Assembly (NCBI GenBank): GCA_014898415.1 | Contig: RCTD01000004.1 | Span: forward strand, 1,797,001-1,861,000 | Length of the DNA stretch: 64,000 nt | Source: Stromatinia cepivora | Lineage: Eukaryota; Ascomycota; Leotiomycetes; Helotiales; Sclerotiniaceae | Direction: 5' to 3' | Shown: in pieces, positions 11,862-25,257 of the stretch | Layout: every line of letters starts with the position of its first letter | How positions within the stretch are numbered: position 1 is the stretch's first letter | The notes under the pieces: generated by a model | Database searches by the model: none | Told to the model about the DNA's origin: nothing | Seen by the model: only the letters and a program-made list of their open reading frames with translations | Translations under genes and position numbers: made by a program

Positions 11862-13478
11862 ATGGCTTCTCCGGAGAACAATGTTGGTCATGAACAACAA
11901 GATCAGCACGGACAACCAGGCCCGCACATGAACAGCAGAGAGTATGCTGTGTCCCAAGACGTTCAGGATCCTCTTCGTCGGATTAGAAATGAATTCCTCA
12001 TTCCTTCTACGGCTGACCTACAAGCCAGGACTTTGTCAAGTTTAGGTACGAGATTCTACCCTGGGTGGTTGGATCTGATAACTAAATGGCACCTTAGGGT
12101 CTTCAATTACCACTCCTGGCGATCCTTGCGTTTACCTTTGTGGAAACTCACTTGGCTTACAGCCGCGTATCACCTCGACTCGTATAGAGCAACATCTCAA
12201 GACTTGGGCAACCCAAGGTGTATTTGGTCATTTCAAACCACTTTCTGATTCGCCTTTGCCAACATGGCTCCACGTAGATTCAAGTGCTTCGGAGAACATT
12301 GCCCCTATTGTTGGTGCGGAACCTTCAGAGGTTAATGTCATGCAGACTTTGACTGCCAATCTGCACCTCCTCATGTCCGCATTCTATAACCCCGATGTCA
12401 ATGGCAGGCATAAAATCATATTGGAAAGCAAGGCATTTCCATCAGATCACGTGCGTCACCCCTATTCGCAATCGTCACCAATCGTTTATGCCGGCTAAAT
12501 AGTATACAGTACGCCGTAGAGTCGCAGATCCGACATCACAACCTCTCACCTGCTACATCAATGATTACCCTGGAGTCAAATTCGATTGCCGAACCCACGC
12601 TTTCCACAGATTGCATACTCAAAGCCATTGAAACCCATGCTAAAGACGCAGCTCTTCTAATTCTCCCAGGGATTCAATTTTACACAGGTCAATTATTCGA
12701 CATACCCCTCATCACGCGCAGGGCTCGTGATTACGGCATATTTGTCATTTGGGATCTCGCTCACGCAGTTGGAAATGTCCCACTTTACCTTCATGATTGG
12801 GACGTCGATGCAGCCGCATGGTGCACTTACAAGTACTTAAATTCGGGACCGGGGTGCATCGGTGGTATGTTTATTCATGACAGGAACACGCAAGTTCCCG
12901 ATTCATCACAAAACACAGATGCAGGTCCAGGGTTCGTAAATAGACTAAGTGGCTGGTGGGGTAATGACAAAAATACGAGATTCGCCATGGAGAATCGCTT
13001 CGTGCCGATAGCCGGCGCTGCGGGGTTTCAATTGAGCAATCCAAGTGTGCTAGATATCACAAGTCTAAATGCATCATTGGAGGTCTTTAAACTTGCCGGC
13101 GGAATGGAAGTGTTAAGGGCTAAATCCGTGAAGATCACCGCTTATTTGGAAGATTTACTTCTAGATACAACGATCTACGAAAAGGGAAGATTCTCGATTG
13201 TCACACCTCGGGATAGGGAACAGAGAGGTGCTCAGCTGAGTCTACAGTTGGCCGATGGATTGTTGGATGTAGTTATGAAAGAACTAGAGTTGAGGGGAGT
13301 GGTCGTGGATGAGAGACAACCAAACGTGATAAGAGTGGCACCAGCTCCTCTCTACAACAGTTTCGAGGATATATGGAAGTTTGTGGTAGCGTTCGAAGAA
13401 GCAATGGATATCTCTTGGAGGGCAAATCTCGGAAAAGTGTCTGCTAAAGGCACACGGGAACTGGAGATGACATTATGA
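11862..13478 (+). CDS. BNA5: Kynureninase, 3 exons
   Basis: PLP-dependent hydrolase of the kynurenine pathway: 3-hydroxykynurenine to 3-hydroxyanthranilate plus alanine, leading from tryptophan to NAD. Exons are 11862-12045, 12098-12450 and 12510-13478. Intron 1 (12046-12097, 52 bp) has donor GTACGA, an AACTAA branch site and CCTTAG. Intron 2 (12451-12509, 59 bp) runs GTGCGT to ATACAG. Splicing gives one open frame of 501 aa. Family blocks in order: [12 protein letters not shown] (about residue 70), [34 protein letters not shown] across intron 2, [10 protein letters not shown] with PLP-contacting Asp261 and His264, and [10 protein letters not shown] with the Schiff-base Lys287, then LSGWWG. 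All key residues are present, so this is intact although unspliced it looks frameshifted. Acts in the cytosol. The AT-rich desert starts 1.4 kb downstream. Confidence 0.94.
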
Positions 13479-14907
13479 GAAGATAAGGCGTCATTCTAGG
13501 GCAATCACGTCGATCAAAGTTTTTACCTCCATGTGCCGAATGCACTGACTATCAACTCTGAGTATCCTCTAAAGGTTCTCGCCGGGCCTCGTGCAATGCC
13601 ATCGAGTCAGATTTTTATTTCTATCCATGCTTGAAAAACGATTTCCGACCATCCAAACTCTCTTGAGGTATCAAAATTGCAGGATTGATAACTATGAATC
13701 TGATGTTACCCCCTTAACCGTATCAATGCGCAACTACAACAGTTATTAATTGGTGCCTAACCTTGACTATGATGCTCTGGACAAGTCTAATCAACCCCAG
13801 TCTTCCTATCCGGACCAGTACCTGTTTTTTTTTCGTTTGACTCCACATTCCAAGATTTGATATTGCCCAGGGCTGACCAAAAGTTGCACAATACCTTTCG
13901 CCAAGAGTTCTGGGCAAACTGTACCACATATCCTAGCCACTATTTTATGAATAAACGAAAGGAGAAATGGAATAGGAAATATGACACATGCATAATTGCA
14001 TCGGTCGGCCAACGACATAATCTCGCAAGGCGAACATGCATCCATAAGGAGAAATAAGTCCAGACGGTTCTTGTGCATACAGGCATGTACGTTACCTATG
14101 TTGCGCAACGTGAGGAACAGAGATTATGCATGTGTTCATTGGCTTGTTTGAGTGATACTTGAGATTATGTACGCTGTACTATGTGGGAGAAATTCGATTG
14201 TATAGTAGATTGGGACACTGTTGGAGTAGGTCAACCGTCTTATAAGACCAGAGCCAGGTCTAGGAATTCGTGTCTGCTTTCTATTCATCTATTTACCCGA
14301 AAACAATATATACAGAATTTTTTGTGCCACTTGTATTTGTGCGCTTTTATGATATCTCCATGATAGTTTCCTTAACATTGATGCTATAGTATCTCGAGTG
14401 GAAAGCTTGTCCCACAGGTATGCCAGTATTTCTTCGTTCTATAGATAATCATCAAATAGAACATACACATCTGTACCAATTATATCAAACATAGTACTAG
14501 ATTTTGAATATAGAATATTTTAGATTGATGAGGAGTGTTTCAACTAGGCTACTCTTATACAGCAACATCTTATTATCATCCCAGCGAAGCCACCCTACCA
14601 GCCTCAAAGATCATATGAATTCTGATGAACAAGAAGCTGCATCCTTTCATGCCAAACATCTCCTGGTACTTGACTAGCACGCGATATCTTGGCGTAGTCT
14701 CGGAGTCTATACTCAAGAAAGACTCAAAATAGATCATTACTGGGTGTCGTTCATCGATGAAACTCTGAAAAGTTAGTCCCTATGTATTTTGCCTTGCTAA
14801 GAGGAGCTTGTATATACGGGTTTATGAAAGGAAAGAGACTTGAAGTAAATCTCCTATCTCATAAGAAATTAGAGTTCAATACATAGAACGGAATTGATCA
14901 ATGAATT
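13479..14907. other. Intergenic region leading into the AT-rich desert
   Basis: BNA5 3' region and ordinary non-coding DNA with only small chance ORFs (for example 14181-14363). Composition stays normal up to about 14.88 kb and changes abruptly at the first LTR. Confidence 0.55.
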
Positions 14908-15055
14908 TATCACGGCACAGGAAGGGGCCTTAGGTAATACGATGATATTCTACAAAGGAGGAAAAAAGGTGCTAGGAAAAGCGCCGATTATATTAGGAAT
15001 AAATGTCTAAAGCATTCATATAGATTAGTTAGAAATGGATAATGAATCTATAATA
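14908..15055 (-). mobile_element. Family A LTR, RIP-decayed; probable 3' LTR of the left gypsy element
   Basis: 148 bp, TATCACGG at the left and a decayed CCGTGACA (TATAATA) at the right; aligns without gaps to the better-preserved copy at 15738-15885. Differences are almost all C-to-T or G-to-A. Its distance from the integrase tail at about 16.0 kb, after subtracting the solo LTR between them, matches the spacing of the right-hand gypsy and its 3' LTR (58967). That supports calling it the 3' LTR of the minus-strand gypsy. Outer flank is GAATT. Confidence 0.75.
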
Positions 15056-15732
15056 GTATTTCTTTCTTCGAAATCAAATTTGTTTTTAAATAATTAATAA
15101 AATCACAACAAAATCTATTAATAAAATTTCAAAGAAATTTAAATTTATATATTCGATACAACAAACCTATTATTCGGATTTTAAGATTATTTTAAAATCT
15201 ACAATATATCTTTTATTTATACAAATCATATTTTCTTTTATTTTATTAATCATTTCAATATTATAAATACAATAATTAATATTGATAATAATAGTATTAT
15301 ATCTAAATAATCTAAATTCTATAATAATGATCCTGGTTTTTCAGAATACAATTAATAATATTTAATCAATATCTTTTCGTTTTCTTTTAAATCGATTACT
15401 AATTATCAAATGAAGATATAATATCTTTATTTGATCCAATAATAATAATTATTTTCGTTATAATTATCGAATATATCTTCGAAGATTCATTTTTGAATTA
15501 ATTCCTTTTTTCTATTTTCTTTTTTAAATATTCGATTTTTTGTAATCTTCGATTCCGATTCATTGATTATTGATTATTCAGAGAAATAAAGAATCGAATA
15601 TATTGATATCAAAAATAAATAATAAAATATTAAAAAGATTCAAACAATTTTCAATAGTTTGATTAAATAGAATTAAAAATCGATTTATTTATTATCTAAT
15701 TTCTTTATTTTACAAAATGTTTTTATATTTTT
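15056..15732 (-). pseudogene. Decayed 3' end of gypsy internal region
   Basis: Very AT-rich, no readable coding. By position it lies between the gypsy integrase tail and its 3' LTR and contains nothing else I can name. Confidence 0.5.
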
Positions 15733-15737
15733 GATAT

Positions 15738-15885
15738 TATCACGGCGGTGGTAGGGGCCTTAGGTAATACGATGATATTCTACGAAGTAGGAAAGAAGGT
15801 GCTAGGAAGAGCACCGACTATATGGTGAATGGATGCCTGAGGCATCCATGGAGACTAGCTAGGAACGGGTAGTGAACCCGTGACA
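15738..15885 (-). mobile_element. Solo LTR, family A, well preserved, TSD GATAT
   Basis: 148 bp with TATCACGG...CCGTGACA ends, flanked on both sides by GATAT (15733-15737 and 15886-15890), the 5-bp duplication expected of an LTR element. With matched flanks and no body it is a solo LTR, formed by LTR-LTR recombination. It keeps much higher GC than the sibling copies, so it is the best guide to the family's pre-RIP sequence. Confidence 0.88.
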
Positions 15886-15890
15886 GATAT

Positions 15891-16882
15891 TAATATAGAT
15901 TTTTTATTCTTTTATATAATATAATAAATCTAATCTATTTTTATTTATATATTTTTTGTAAATCAAAATCGATTGTTTTATTAAAATTCAGAATTAATTC
16001 AGAATTTGTTTTATTTTATTAATTGTTTTATTTCCTTTAAAGAATTTATATTTTTATATATCAAAATTATTTCTAATAAATAAGATTTATTAGATTTTAT
16101 ATCAATATACAAATTGAATTTCTAATTTACAAAAAATAAAGAATATTTCATTATTTTCGAAATTAAATTATTGAAAACAAATTCAATAAAGAATAATTAT
16201 TCTATTCAATTATCTTGATAGAAATTAATAAATATATATAAATATTGTTTTAAAATCAAATTGATATATTCCATTTGTTCATCAATTTATAAATAAAAAA
16301 TGAAAGAATATTTAAAAGCGATCTTTAATCATTCAAAAAATTGTATTTAGAATCCCAAAATGAATTGTATTCTTTAATTTGAAATAATATTATTCAATAA
16401 ATTATAAAGAATATAAATATAATTAATAAAAATATTGATTAATTTTTTTATTATTAATGATTTTATATTTATAAAATGCATCATTTTAGTTAATTTATAT
16501 ATAATTATTAGTATATATTTGCATATATTTGCATATATTTGCATATATTTGCATATATTTGCATATAGAATTGTGATATTTGTAATCTGATAATAATATA
16601 ATATAATTGATTAAGATATCTGATTAAACTTTAAATAAGATAAATAATAGTTTTAAAAATCTTGAAAAGAAAGATTTTGATGATTTTATATGTATATAAA
16701 ATTTATGAATCTAAATATAAATATTTATTTTCTAATATATTTATAATCATTAATAATCTCAAAAAACAAAATCAATAACTTTAATATATTCCAAATAATT
16801 AATTAATCCTAACAAATATATTCTATATATAATTTTTATTTTCAATTCATTGTTGAATAATATTTATAATTTTTTTTAATAA
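15891..16882 (-). pseudogene. Gypsy integrase C-terminal remnant (left element)
   Basis: Reading the minus strand at about 16,310-16,030 gives the decayed Ty3/gypsy integrase segment: an HPQTDGQTER-like block (now FIYKLMNKW), a QDNWIEWL-like block, then EF.FNN and a NYGFNP-like stretch, with TGG/CGN codons turned to stops or A/T codons. This continues the pol interrupted by the copia at 16,888. A short tandem repeat lies at 16513-16567. Confidence 0.72.
16513..16567. repeat. 10-bp tandem repeat (ATATTTGCAT), about 5.5 units
   Basis: Five near-perfect head-to-tail copies containing TTTGCATATA. It lies within the decayed gypsy integrase-side sequence and is probably a slippage product. Confidence 0.93.
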
Positions 16883-16887
16883 TAGGT

Positions 16888-17197
16888 TGTCACGGAAAGC
16901 CCTGTGATCCCCTGTATCCTACGAAGAATCAAAGCGTATGCTTTCCAATCGGAATGAAGGATCTTCTAGCCCTTACCAATCTCTTCGATTAATAAAATGA
17001 TCCTGATATACTAATAAACAAAGATTTAATTTAATTTAAATATATATCGATTAAATAATTATTTATTTGTTCTATATATACAATTCTTGATTTATATAAT
17101 CAAGGGCAAATCATTTAATTCTTTTACTCTATTAATCATATATACCATCTATTCCCTGATCTCTGAAAATGCTTTATAATTATATTATCCTATAATA
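16888..17197 (+). repeat. Copia family C 5' LTR
   Basis: Begins TGTCACGGAAAGCCCTGTG. The left ~100 bp keep moderate GC while the rest is AT-converted; ends in decayed CCTATAATA. It aligns along its whole length to 29712-30021 and, in reverse complement, to 48113-48427. Confidence 0.87.
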
Positions 17198-18588
17198 ATT
17201 ATAAATTTGATAGCCCTTAATCTATATAATCTTTTATTTGGTGGTTACTAGATATTCAAAAAATTATTCTTAAAATATCATTTTTATCTCTTCTATAATT
17301 CAATATTTATATCAATTTAATTACCTTTATTCAATATAACAAAAAATCAAAATAATCTTCTTTTTATAATCTATATTCAATGATTGAAATGATATCTATA
17401 TTTGAAAAATAAATATCAAATTTAAGAAATCTAGAATTCAATTAATCCAGAAAATAATTCGTTTGTTTTTATATCAGTTATATCTATTTCAAGTTTTGAT
17501 CTAATGAATAAATCTATCCGTATTTAAATCGATTAATTTTTAATCAAACCATTTATTTTATCTTCTATTATCAATCTTTAAATCAAATATAATAAAAAAA
17601 AAACAAATTCAATATCAAAAAGAATTTTTGGAATATTTTATAATGATTCAATTCAAAAAAGATATAAATAAAGATATAAATATAAAAGATTCTGATGATA
17701 ATATATTAGGATCTATTCTTAATAAATTCATTATTTAATTCTCAATTACCTTTCAAGAAATCTTCTTTGAGCTTGTTTTTCTTTAATTGGAGTATCGATA
17801 TTGATAATAAAAATATATATAGAATTATAAAGTTTTCTATAATATTTATGAGTAAATTAAATTGTTAATTGATCAAATACATTTTATAAAGCTATTCATT
17901 CTCAATCAAAATATTATAATTCTTTTATTTAAGATAATCATCAATATATTCAAAAGGAAGCTTATATCTACAATAATTATTATTAAGTTCGCAATATTAC
18001 AAGAATATCGATCTATTCTAGTACAAGCCTTATTCGACAGAATCGATTCTATTAAATAATATAGGGATTGGATTATAATTTATATCAAAACTTTTATATA
18101 TAAGATTATTGAAATATAGAATAAAATCATTATCAATACTTTTCTATAAACTATTGATACTAAAATACTCTCAATCTAAATAAATATTATAATTATATAG
18201 ATCGAAATAAACAATCAATTTGGATTATTTAATTTCTTATTTAAACAATTCGGAGATATTTTTGGAGAATTAATCTTTTAGGATTTTATTTTCTTAAGAA
18301 TTAAAGGAAAAGTATATTTTATATTTATTTTTTTTAAAATAATAAAAAATCTAAAAAGAATAAAAAGAATATCAATTCTGAAAGTAATTAAGGGATCAAA
18401 AAGATTTAGGAATATCATTGTAGAATTGAATCTGAATAGAACAACAGAATTGATTATAATTATATTGTTTATAATTGCAAAACTATAAAATTAGTATTTA
18501 TTAAAAAAACCAATCTATTATTCAAAAAGGTATTCAATGAAAATGAATTACAAGCAATTAGGGATCGAACAAGATTATATTTATGTCA
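17198..18588 (+). pseudogene. Copia gag-side region, decayed
   Basis: Plus-strand reading around 17.86-18.58 kb gives a long, stop-interrupted frame (start of it open at 17862-18059, with the segment LVQALFDRIDSIK). Position right after the 5' LTR and before integrase makes gag the natural reading; no zinc knuckle can be confirmed. Confidence 0.5.
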
Positions 18589-18593
18589 CGAGA

Positions 18594-20138
18594 TACACGT
18601 GATCGCGTCCGATCGGGCTAGTACGGTATTAAGCTTCGAGCCGATCATATATATAGCTTCGTAGCACACTTTCTTTAACTCTATAATTTTTAATTCTAAA
18701 ATTGATCTTTAAATACTCATTAAATTCATTATATTATTAAAAGTTCTTTCAAATAAGAAATAAAATAACATTTGTATATATTTATATATATTCCATTTGT
18801 TTCTATTTAGACATATTACTTTTGCTCTTTCATTTGTATATAAATCTTCTTAATATTATTCAAAAATATTGTCTTTTTTTTTATTCTTAATTTCTAAGCT
18901 ATAGATTACAATTCGATAAACCTTACAATTGCAGAATTTTATAACAAAATGATTCATCAATGGAATGAAATCTTATTCCTACGTTCCCTAATTCTCGAAC
19001 ATATTCTTGTTGCTCATATTCATTCTCGTCCGAAACCCTCTCTCCCTGATCCTGAAAAGTTCAGTGGTAGCTCTCAAAGGTACTACCTCAGCTTTCTTCT
19101 CTTGATCAAAACGTTCCTTTAGATCATACAACGATCCTGAATCAATTTATATATATTTACAACAATTCAAATAAAGTTCAAAAAGCTAAAAACAAGTTAT
19201 TCATTTTCAAACAAAGAACCGATTCTTTATATATCTATATTACAAAATTCGAAAGGATTTTTTACAAAACCAAAAATTAGAATTAACCCGATTCAAATAA
19301 AATCTCAATTTTTTATAATAAATTCAATATTACTCTTAGAAATCATCTTTCTCAATAACTTTCTCTTTTTCACTTCTATCCTGATTTTGTTCAAATTATA
19401 TAACAACTAATTGTTTATACAATAAATAGATTCCCTATATCATCCTACTCTAATAAACCTAGAACCCTATATATATTATAGAATCCATTCTACTCTCGAA
19501 ATCACAATCCAATAAACATTAACAACCTTAATATCATTGATACCCTTAATCCTTTTGATACTCAATCAGACAAACCCAATCATACTTTGATTCTACTTTA
19601 TATACAAATACCCAAATTTTCCCCTTCTAAAAGAATTCTTTTATACAAATAAAATAAATATATATAATATAAAAGTATCTTCTATTAAATACAAATCTAT
19701 CCATTAGATCTACATCAAAAAATCCAAGATCAACAAAAATCTATTTCGGTTATTATATTGATTACTGAATTCAAAAACGACGATAATAAGGACCTAAAAG
19801 AAATAATCAATAATCAATATTTTGAAGATCACTTGGAAAAAATATATAATACAATAAATGTATATTCATTAATTATAATACAATCCATGCATCAAGTATT
19901 TTTATCAAAAGAAGATTAATAATTATTTTATACTTAAATCATTCATTTTAAATAAATTCGAGGCGAACTTTTCAGAAAAAGAGAGTAGTATTACAAAATA
20001 CATATAATCACGTTCGATCAGATTAATACAATACTAAACTTCGAGTCAATCATATATATAGTTTCGTAGTATATTCTCTTTAACTCTATAGCTTTTAATT
20101 CTAAGGTTGATCTCTAAACGCTCGTTGGGTTCGTCACA
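18594..20138 (+). mobile_element. Gag-only LTR element (family B), copy 1, TSD ATTTA
   Basis: LTRs are 18594-18733 (140 bp, ~10 bp lost) and 19989-20138 (150 bp, ending TTCGTCACA). Identical flanks ATTTA lie at 18589-18593 and 20139-20143. The 1,255-bp body holds a leader, one gag-like frame and an A/G-rich polypurine remnant before the right LTR. No protease, RT or integrase fits in the body. It is inserted in the copia between gag and integrase. Confidence 0.88.
18949..19919 (+). pseudogene. Decayed gag of family B copy 1
   Basis: Starts with the conserved segment RPKPSLPDPEKF near 19,030. Relative to the other copies it lacks about 100 bp after GSSQ, shifting the frame. It resumes with gag helices similar to KAENKL.SFKQ and ILQNSK, and ends with HQVFLSKED followed by TAA at 19917-19919. 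Many Arg/Gln/Trp codons are stops or A/T codons. Confidence 0.75.
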
Positions 20139-20143
20139 ATTTA

Positions 20144-21800
20144 TAGAAGCAGTTTCATTTTGATTAAATCAAAAGGAAATAAATAAAAAGTTCTATAGAT
20201 CCTTCAGAATCTTTAATCAATATTATTATTTTAGATATTCGATACAATTAATTAAAAGTATATTTTACAATAATAAAAATATATTATCTATTCAATAATA
20301 TTTTATTCGATAATTATAATATTATATATATTATAAATAATATATTTCTATTGAATGATCATCGATATCGATTATCCGATTTCAATGATTTTATAGAAAT
20401 AGATATTTCCAGTTTCTAAGTTTTAGAATATAAGATTCATATTATCCAAAGGATCATTAAAAGAGAAGATTATTTTAATAATAATCTAATCTTGAATAAT
20501 ATAATATTCATCTTTGGCTTTCATATCAATATTATTTCGAAGGCTCGATTGAAGAAAGTCGATTTGTAATTCTCAGAATATGATTATATTCTTTATAAAA
20601 AAGATCATATAAATAATATAATAATTGTTTAATATATTTATACTGAAAATCTTATATTCTTAAAATATAAATCATTTTCTATTTATTCGAATACTCTTTT
20701 ATTTATCTTTATAAATAATCCTTCTATAATATATTCAATAATAAATAGAAAAATAAATAAAATATTCTATTATTTTCACAATCCATTTTTCCCAAGAAAA
20801 AATACAAATGAAATATAATATGAACATTTCGGGTATTTGAAAAAGAAAGCTCTTGAATATTTAATATTTACAATATAAAATATCAAAATAAAAGATATTA
20901 TTCGTTCCAATTACATCGATTATATTTATATTTATACAAAGCAAATTATTTTTTGTATTTCAAATAATCACCAACTATTTCGGTTTTTCTATAAAATCCA
21001 ATAAGATCTTTTTTATTTCGATAAAGAATATAATAATATATTATAATTCCTATCAACCAAAGAAACACATCACAACAAAATCTTCCTATATCTAATCTAT
21101 CACAAAATATACAATAAAGCATCTATAACCACCCAAAACCCTGTAGTCTGGATTTATCATAAATACGATTTAATGATTATAATAATCAAGTAGAATAATG
21201 ATATATTTATTATTGGAATTATAAAAGCAATATTATTTGAGAAATAGATTAAACAAAAAAGTATCGAATTCGAGTTATCTCTATCTTATATATAAACTTA
21301 ATGAAGAATTAAAATATACAAAATAAAAAATAATCATAAAACAAATAAAAATACAGATCATAATAGATTTATGAAATAAATTATAAATGAAAACAATATA
21401 AATTGTTATTTATCTATATAATATAAATCCTTTGAAGATCAAATCCTTCAAATCACTTAATAGGATGTTCGGTGTATGGTTCTGTGATTGCCTTTGTAAA
21501 GATAATCCCCTAATTATAAAGAAAATATTTGATAATCTTTATTCTAATTGAAACAGAATCTATAAATATAAATACTAAATTTATTTTTTGAATAAAAACA
21601 GAAAAGCTAGAATTAATAAGAAATAATATAAAATCAATCCTTAAGTATATATTGAGTATTTAATGAATTATACTTCAAATATATTGATTTACTATATATA
21701 GATATTTAAGCTCGATAAAATTATTATTATTCAAAATATAATATTTAATGAAGAATTCATTTATTATATAGATTCTATTAATCGAATAATCGATATTTAT
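20144..21800 (+). pseudogene. Copia protease/integrase region
   Basis: At about 21.60-21.80 kb the plus strand reads a decayed copia integrase end: R-K-x-R-I-x-K-K-x-Y-K-I then YIEYLMNY (from G-Y-L-x-G-Y), a segment like YYIWI.KLDKIIITRDIIFNE and EEFIYYIDS. This is the classic copia linker between integrase and RT. Upstream sequence is too degraded to place the HHCC or catalytic residues. Confidence 0.72.
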
Positions 21801-24070
21801 ATTATAGAAAAGCTTAAGCAACTCATTAGAGTTTTTAATTTACAAGATTATATTGAAATAAACAAAATAATTATTCAAAATAAAGATAATTATAAAGATT
21901 TTATTCATCTATTTATTTTTATGGATCGAAAAGCTTTTGATTTATTTATTAAATATATTTCAGATCTATTGCTTATAAATAAACTGATTTTAAAAGTAAA
22001 TACAAATTTGGGAAATGATAATAGAAATAAAGAAATCGATTTAGAACTATCCAATTCATTCAATCCTTCAAATGATAAAGATAAAATATATAATAGAAAT
22101 ATATAAGTATTGATCAATTCTTCTATTAGAGAAACTGGAGAAGCTGATTCTTTTATTGAAAAATAATTATATTTTGTGGATAAAGATATTAATATTATTC
22201 AAGAAAATATCCATAATAGTAATACAGATTTCGATTTTATCGAATATATTAATATAAAGAATATAGAATATGAGTCTATTAATCGTACTATTAATATTCT
22301 TTGTAATATATATAAAAATAATCTAAAGATTACTTTAATCGATTAATCTTAATATTTCAAAAGGAAATATATATATTGAAATAATCAATTAGAATATTCT
22401 ATAAAAGAAATCTAATTATTATAGAAATTATTATATTCTATACATTCATTTAATTGATTTATAAAGAATTCGCGGATTTATAATCTTGAATAAATATCTA
22501 AAAAAAACTTACATTATAAAGATTGAAATATTTAGAGTTCAAATTAATCCATTTAAGTTTCAATTATACAATTATTATTCAGAATTATCTTTCTTTTAGG
22601 AATCATCTGGTTTTTGTATCCCAAAGCAATTAATATATATATAAAGGCAATTGTATATATAATAATATCATCAAAAAAGCGATCCCAATATTGAATCCTA
22701 TATAAGAATTGTTATATCTCAAAAAATAAATTCAATGGGATTATCCCATTTAAATAATTTTTATTTTATATTTTAATTTGATTAATAAGGAATAAATGAT
22801 ATAAAGAAGTATTCTTAATTTATAACAATTTATAATATAATTATTATTGAAATTGAAGCAAAACCATTATTATTTTTTATCTTATCTACAATCAAAGGAT
22901 TATAAATAATATTACTTCCTCAAATTTATATATTTGCAATTCCAAAGTTATTTCGTTTTTATTATCAATTAGAAAATCATCAAATAGAATATTAATTTAA
23001 ATAAAATTACGATTTTGAGATTGATAATCTTAAAACTAGAAAAACCTAATGTGAAATTAATTCTGAATTGGAATCTATAAAATCGATTCTTTTTCAATAA
23101 GTATTTATATATAAATACAATAATCAAGATTTAATTATTTATTATTATTTATATTTAATAATATAAAAAGATCTCTAAACTAAAAGTACTATTGAAACTA
23201 TTTATATTATTATATTAACAAATCGATTATTCCGAATTATAATAATAATTATCATTAAATACAATTTCGAAACCAAATAATATAATATAATCAATACTTT
23301 TATCAATACTTTATATAATCCTTCCGATATTCTAATTATATACTATCTACCAGATAAATACAAAATCACAAACAAAAATATTATAATCGATCGAATTCTA
23401 TACAATCTATAAGATTCCTCAATTATATGATTTAAGGATTTCATTTAGATATTCGAAAAACTAGGATTGATATAATATAAAAAGGAATCATATTTATATA
23501 TTAACCCAAAGTATATTATTATAATTCTTTTCTTTATAAATAACATTTAGATCATTTATTATAAGAAAAACAAATCAATTATTATAAAGATTACTAAAGG
23601 AATTAAAACTGTATATAAATTATAAGATTTAGGAAATACTAAATAATTCCTAAATATATATATACTTTATAATCAATTTAAAAAAAAGCTATAATTAATC
23701 TATAATATATATATTAAAAAAATTATTAAGAAATTCAAGGCGATAAACAAAACAGCAAGTATACCGTTTTCGATAATAGTATTTCGGAAAAATCAGGGTT
23801 AAGTTTCTATATATATTATAAAAATATATTAAAAGAAAATAAGATCAATATTATATACTATAATCATTATAAAAACAAATGTATTATTCGTTATTTTGTA
23901 ACTAAACCATTATTTAATCAATCTATTAAACAATTATATAAAAACTATTGATTATTATTTACAATATTTATAAAATATAAGATATCTTATAATCTAATAT
24001 AATGATAATCAAATATCACAATTTCTTGCTTTTTCAAATACTTCTTTTGTAGATAATCCAGATATTCGTT
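21801..24070 (+). pseudogene. Copia reverse transcriptase region
   Basis: After a low-complexity acidic linker (21,920-22,330), the RT is recognisable near 23.40-23.74 kb: an ALYGL-like block, then the catalytic box decayed to FFINNI (from FFVDDI, at about 23,527-23,545), then KTVYKL.DLGNTK.FLNI (from LGELKWFLGI-type sequence). Both Asp codons are now AAT/AAC, so it is catalytically dead. Confidence 0.75.
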
Positions 24071-24079
24071 GATTATTTC

Positions 24080-24480
24080 AAAAATATATTATATCCCTTT
24101 TCGATAATTTAATTATATAAAAAGCATTCAAACAAGATACTATAATTATCTCGATTACTGAAGTAAAGCTTCTTGAAATTGAATATATATCAAAAGAAAT
24201 TATAACAATCTTATATTTCTTAAAAGAAATCGATTTAACAATAAAAAAATTTATAATGATCTTCTACAATAATCAATAAATGATCAAATTAATAATCAAT
24301 AAAAACAAACAGATTATTATAAAACTATATTACATTGATATTCAAAATATATGATTATATCAAGAATATTCAAAAAGAAACTTTTATATAATTTATTTAT
24401 CGATCATCGATATGATTACTAATGGATTCATCAAGAACCTTATAAAACAAAAGTTCGAATACTTCCGATTTTTTTTCAAT
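24080..24480 (+). pseudogene. Copia RNase H domain
   Basis: The plus strand reads decayed copia RNase H: KQDT-IISITEVKLLEIEYISKE (from the S-T-x-A-E-x-E block), then FLKEIDL, MIFYNNQ (from C-D-N-Q), a KLRYIDIQ-like block (from K-H-I-D-I) and DMITNGFIKNL (from D-x-x-T-K). The order and spacing confirm Ty1/copia in plus orientation. Confidence 0.83.
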
Positions 24481-25257
24481 CTATAAGATATAAACAATAG
24501 GATTATAAAACTTAAATAATAATAATCTAGATTATAAAGCTTAAATAACGATAATCCAGAACTTGTAATTCTTTCTTTTAATATAAATAAAATGAATTCT
24601 ATTTAATATTTTAAATCATTATACTTTTCTATAATATACTTCAATTTATATATTTTATATCTATCGAAAAACAAAGAACAATCAAGGTCAATTATTCTTT
24701 TATTCTTTATTTTTCTATTCTTAAAAAAGGATAAGCTTCTTTTTAAACCTAACAACCTGAAACTCAAATAAAAAAATCTTAAGATTATCTGTAATAATTA
24801 ATGAACAAAAAATAATTAGAACAATCAGAATTATTGATATTATTGGTATTATAGAAGTCAAAGGATTATCCCTTCTTTTTTTTTTCTTCGGATATATTAT
24901 TTATTCCTTTTTCTTTTTCTTTTTTATTATTTTCTTTCTTTTATCCTTATTATTATTCTCCGAAATCATGATATATTTCCTTTGTTCGATTTTTCGAGGA
25001 TTCCAGTAAATAATATAGCAAGGAAAAGGGGGAATAATTGTGACGAACCCAACGAGCGTTTAAAGATCAACCTTAGAATTAAAAGCTATAGAACTAAAGA
25101 GAGTATATTACGAAGCTATATATATGATCGGCTCGGAGTTTAGTATTATACTAATCCGATCGAATGCAATCATATATATTTTATAACACTACCTCTCTCT
25201 TTTAAAGAGTTCGTTTCGAACTCATTTTAAACGAATAATTTAAGTATAAAATGATTA

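Noticed and set aside
11862..13478. Kynureninase looks frameshifted into three ORFs (11862-12248, 12256-12498, 12561-13478)
   Set aside because: Two introns with proper donor, branch and acceptor sites join all parts into one 501-codon frame with every family block present.
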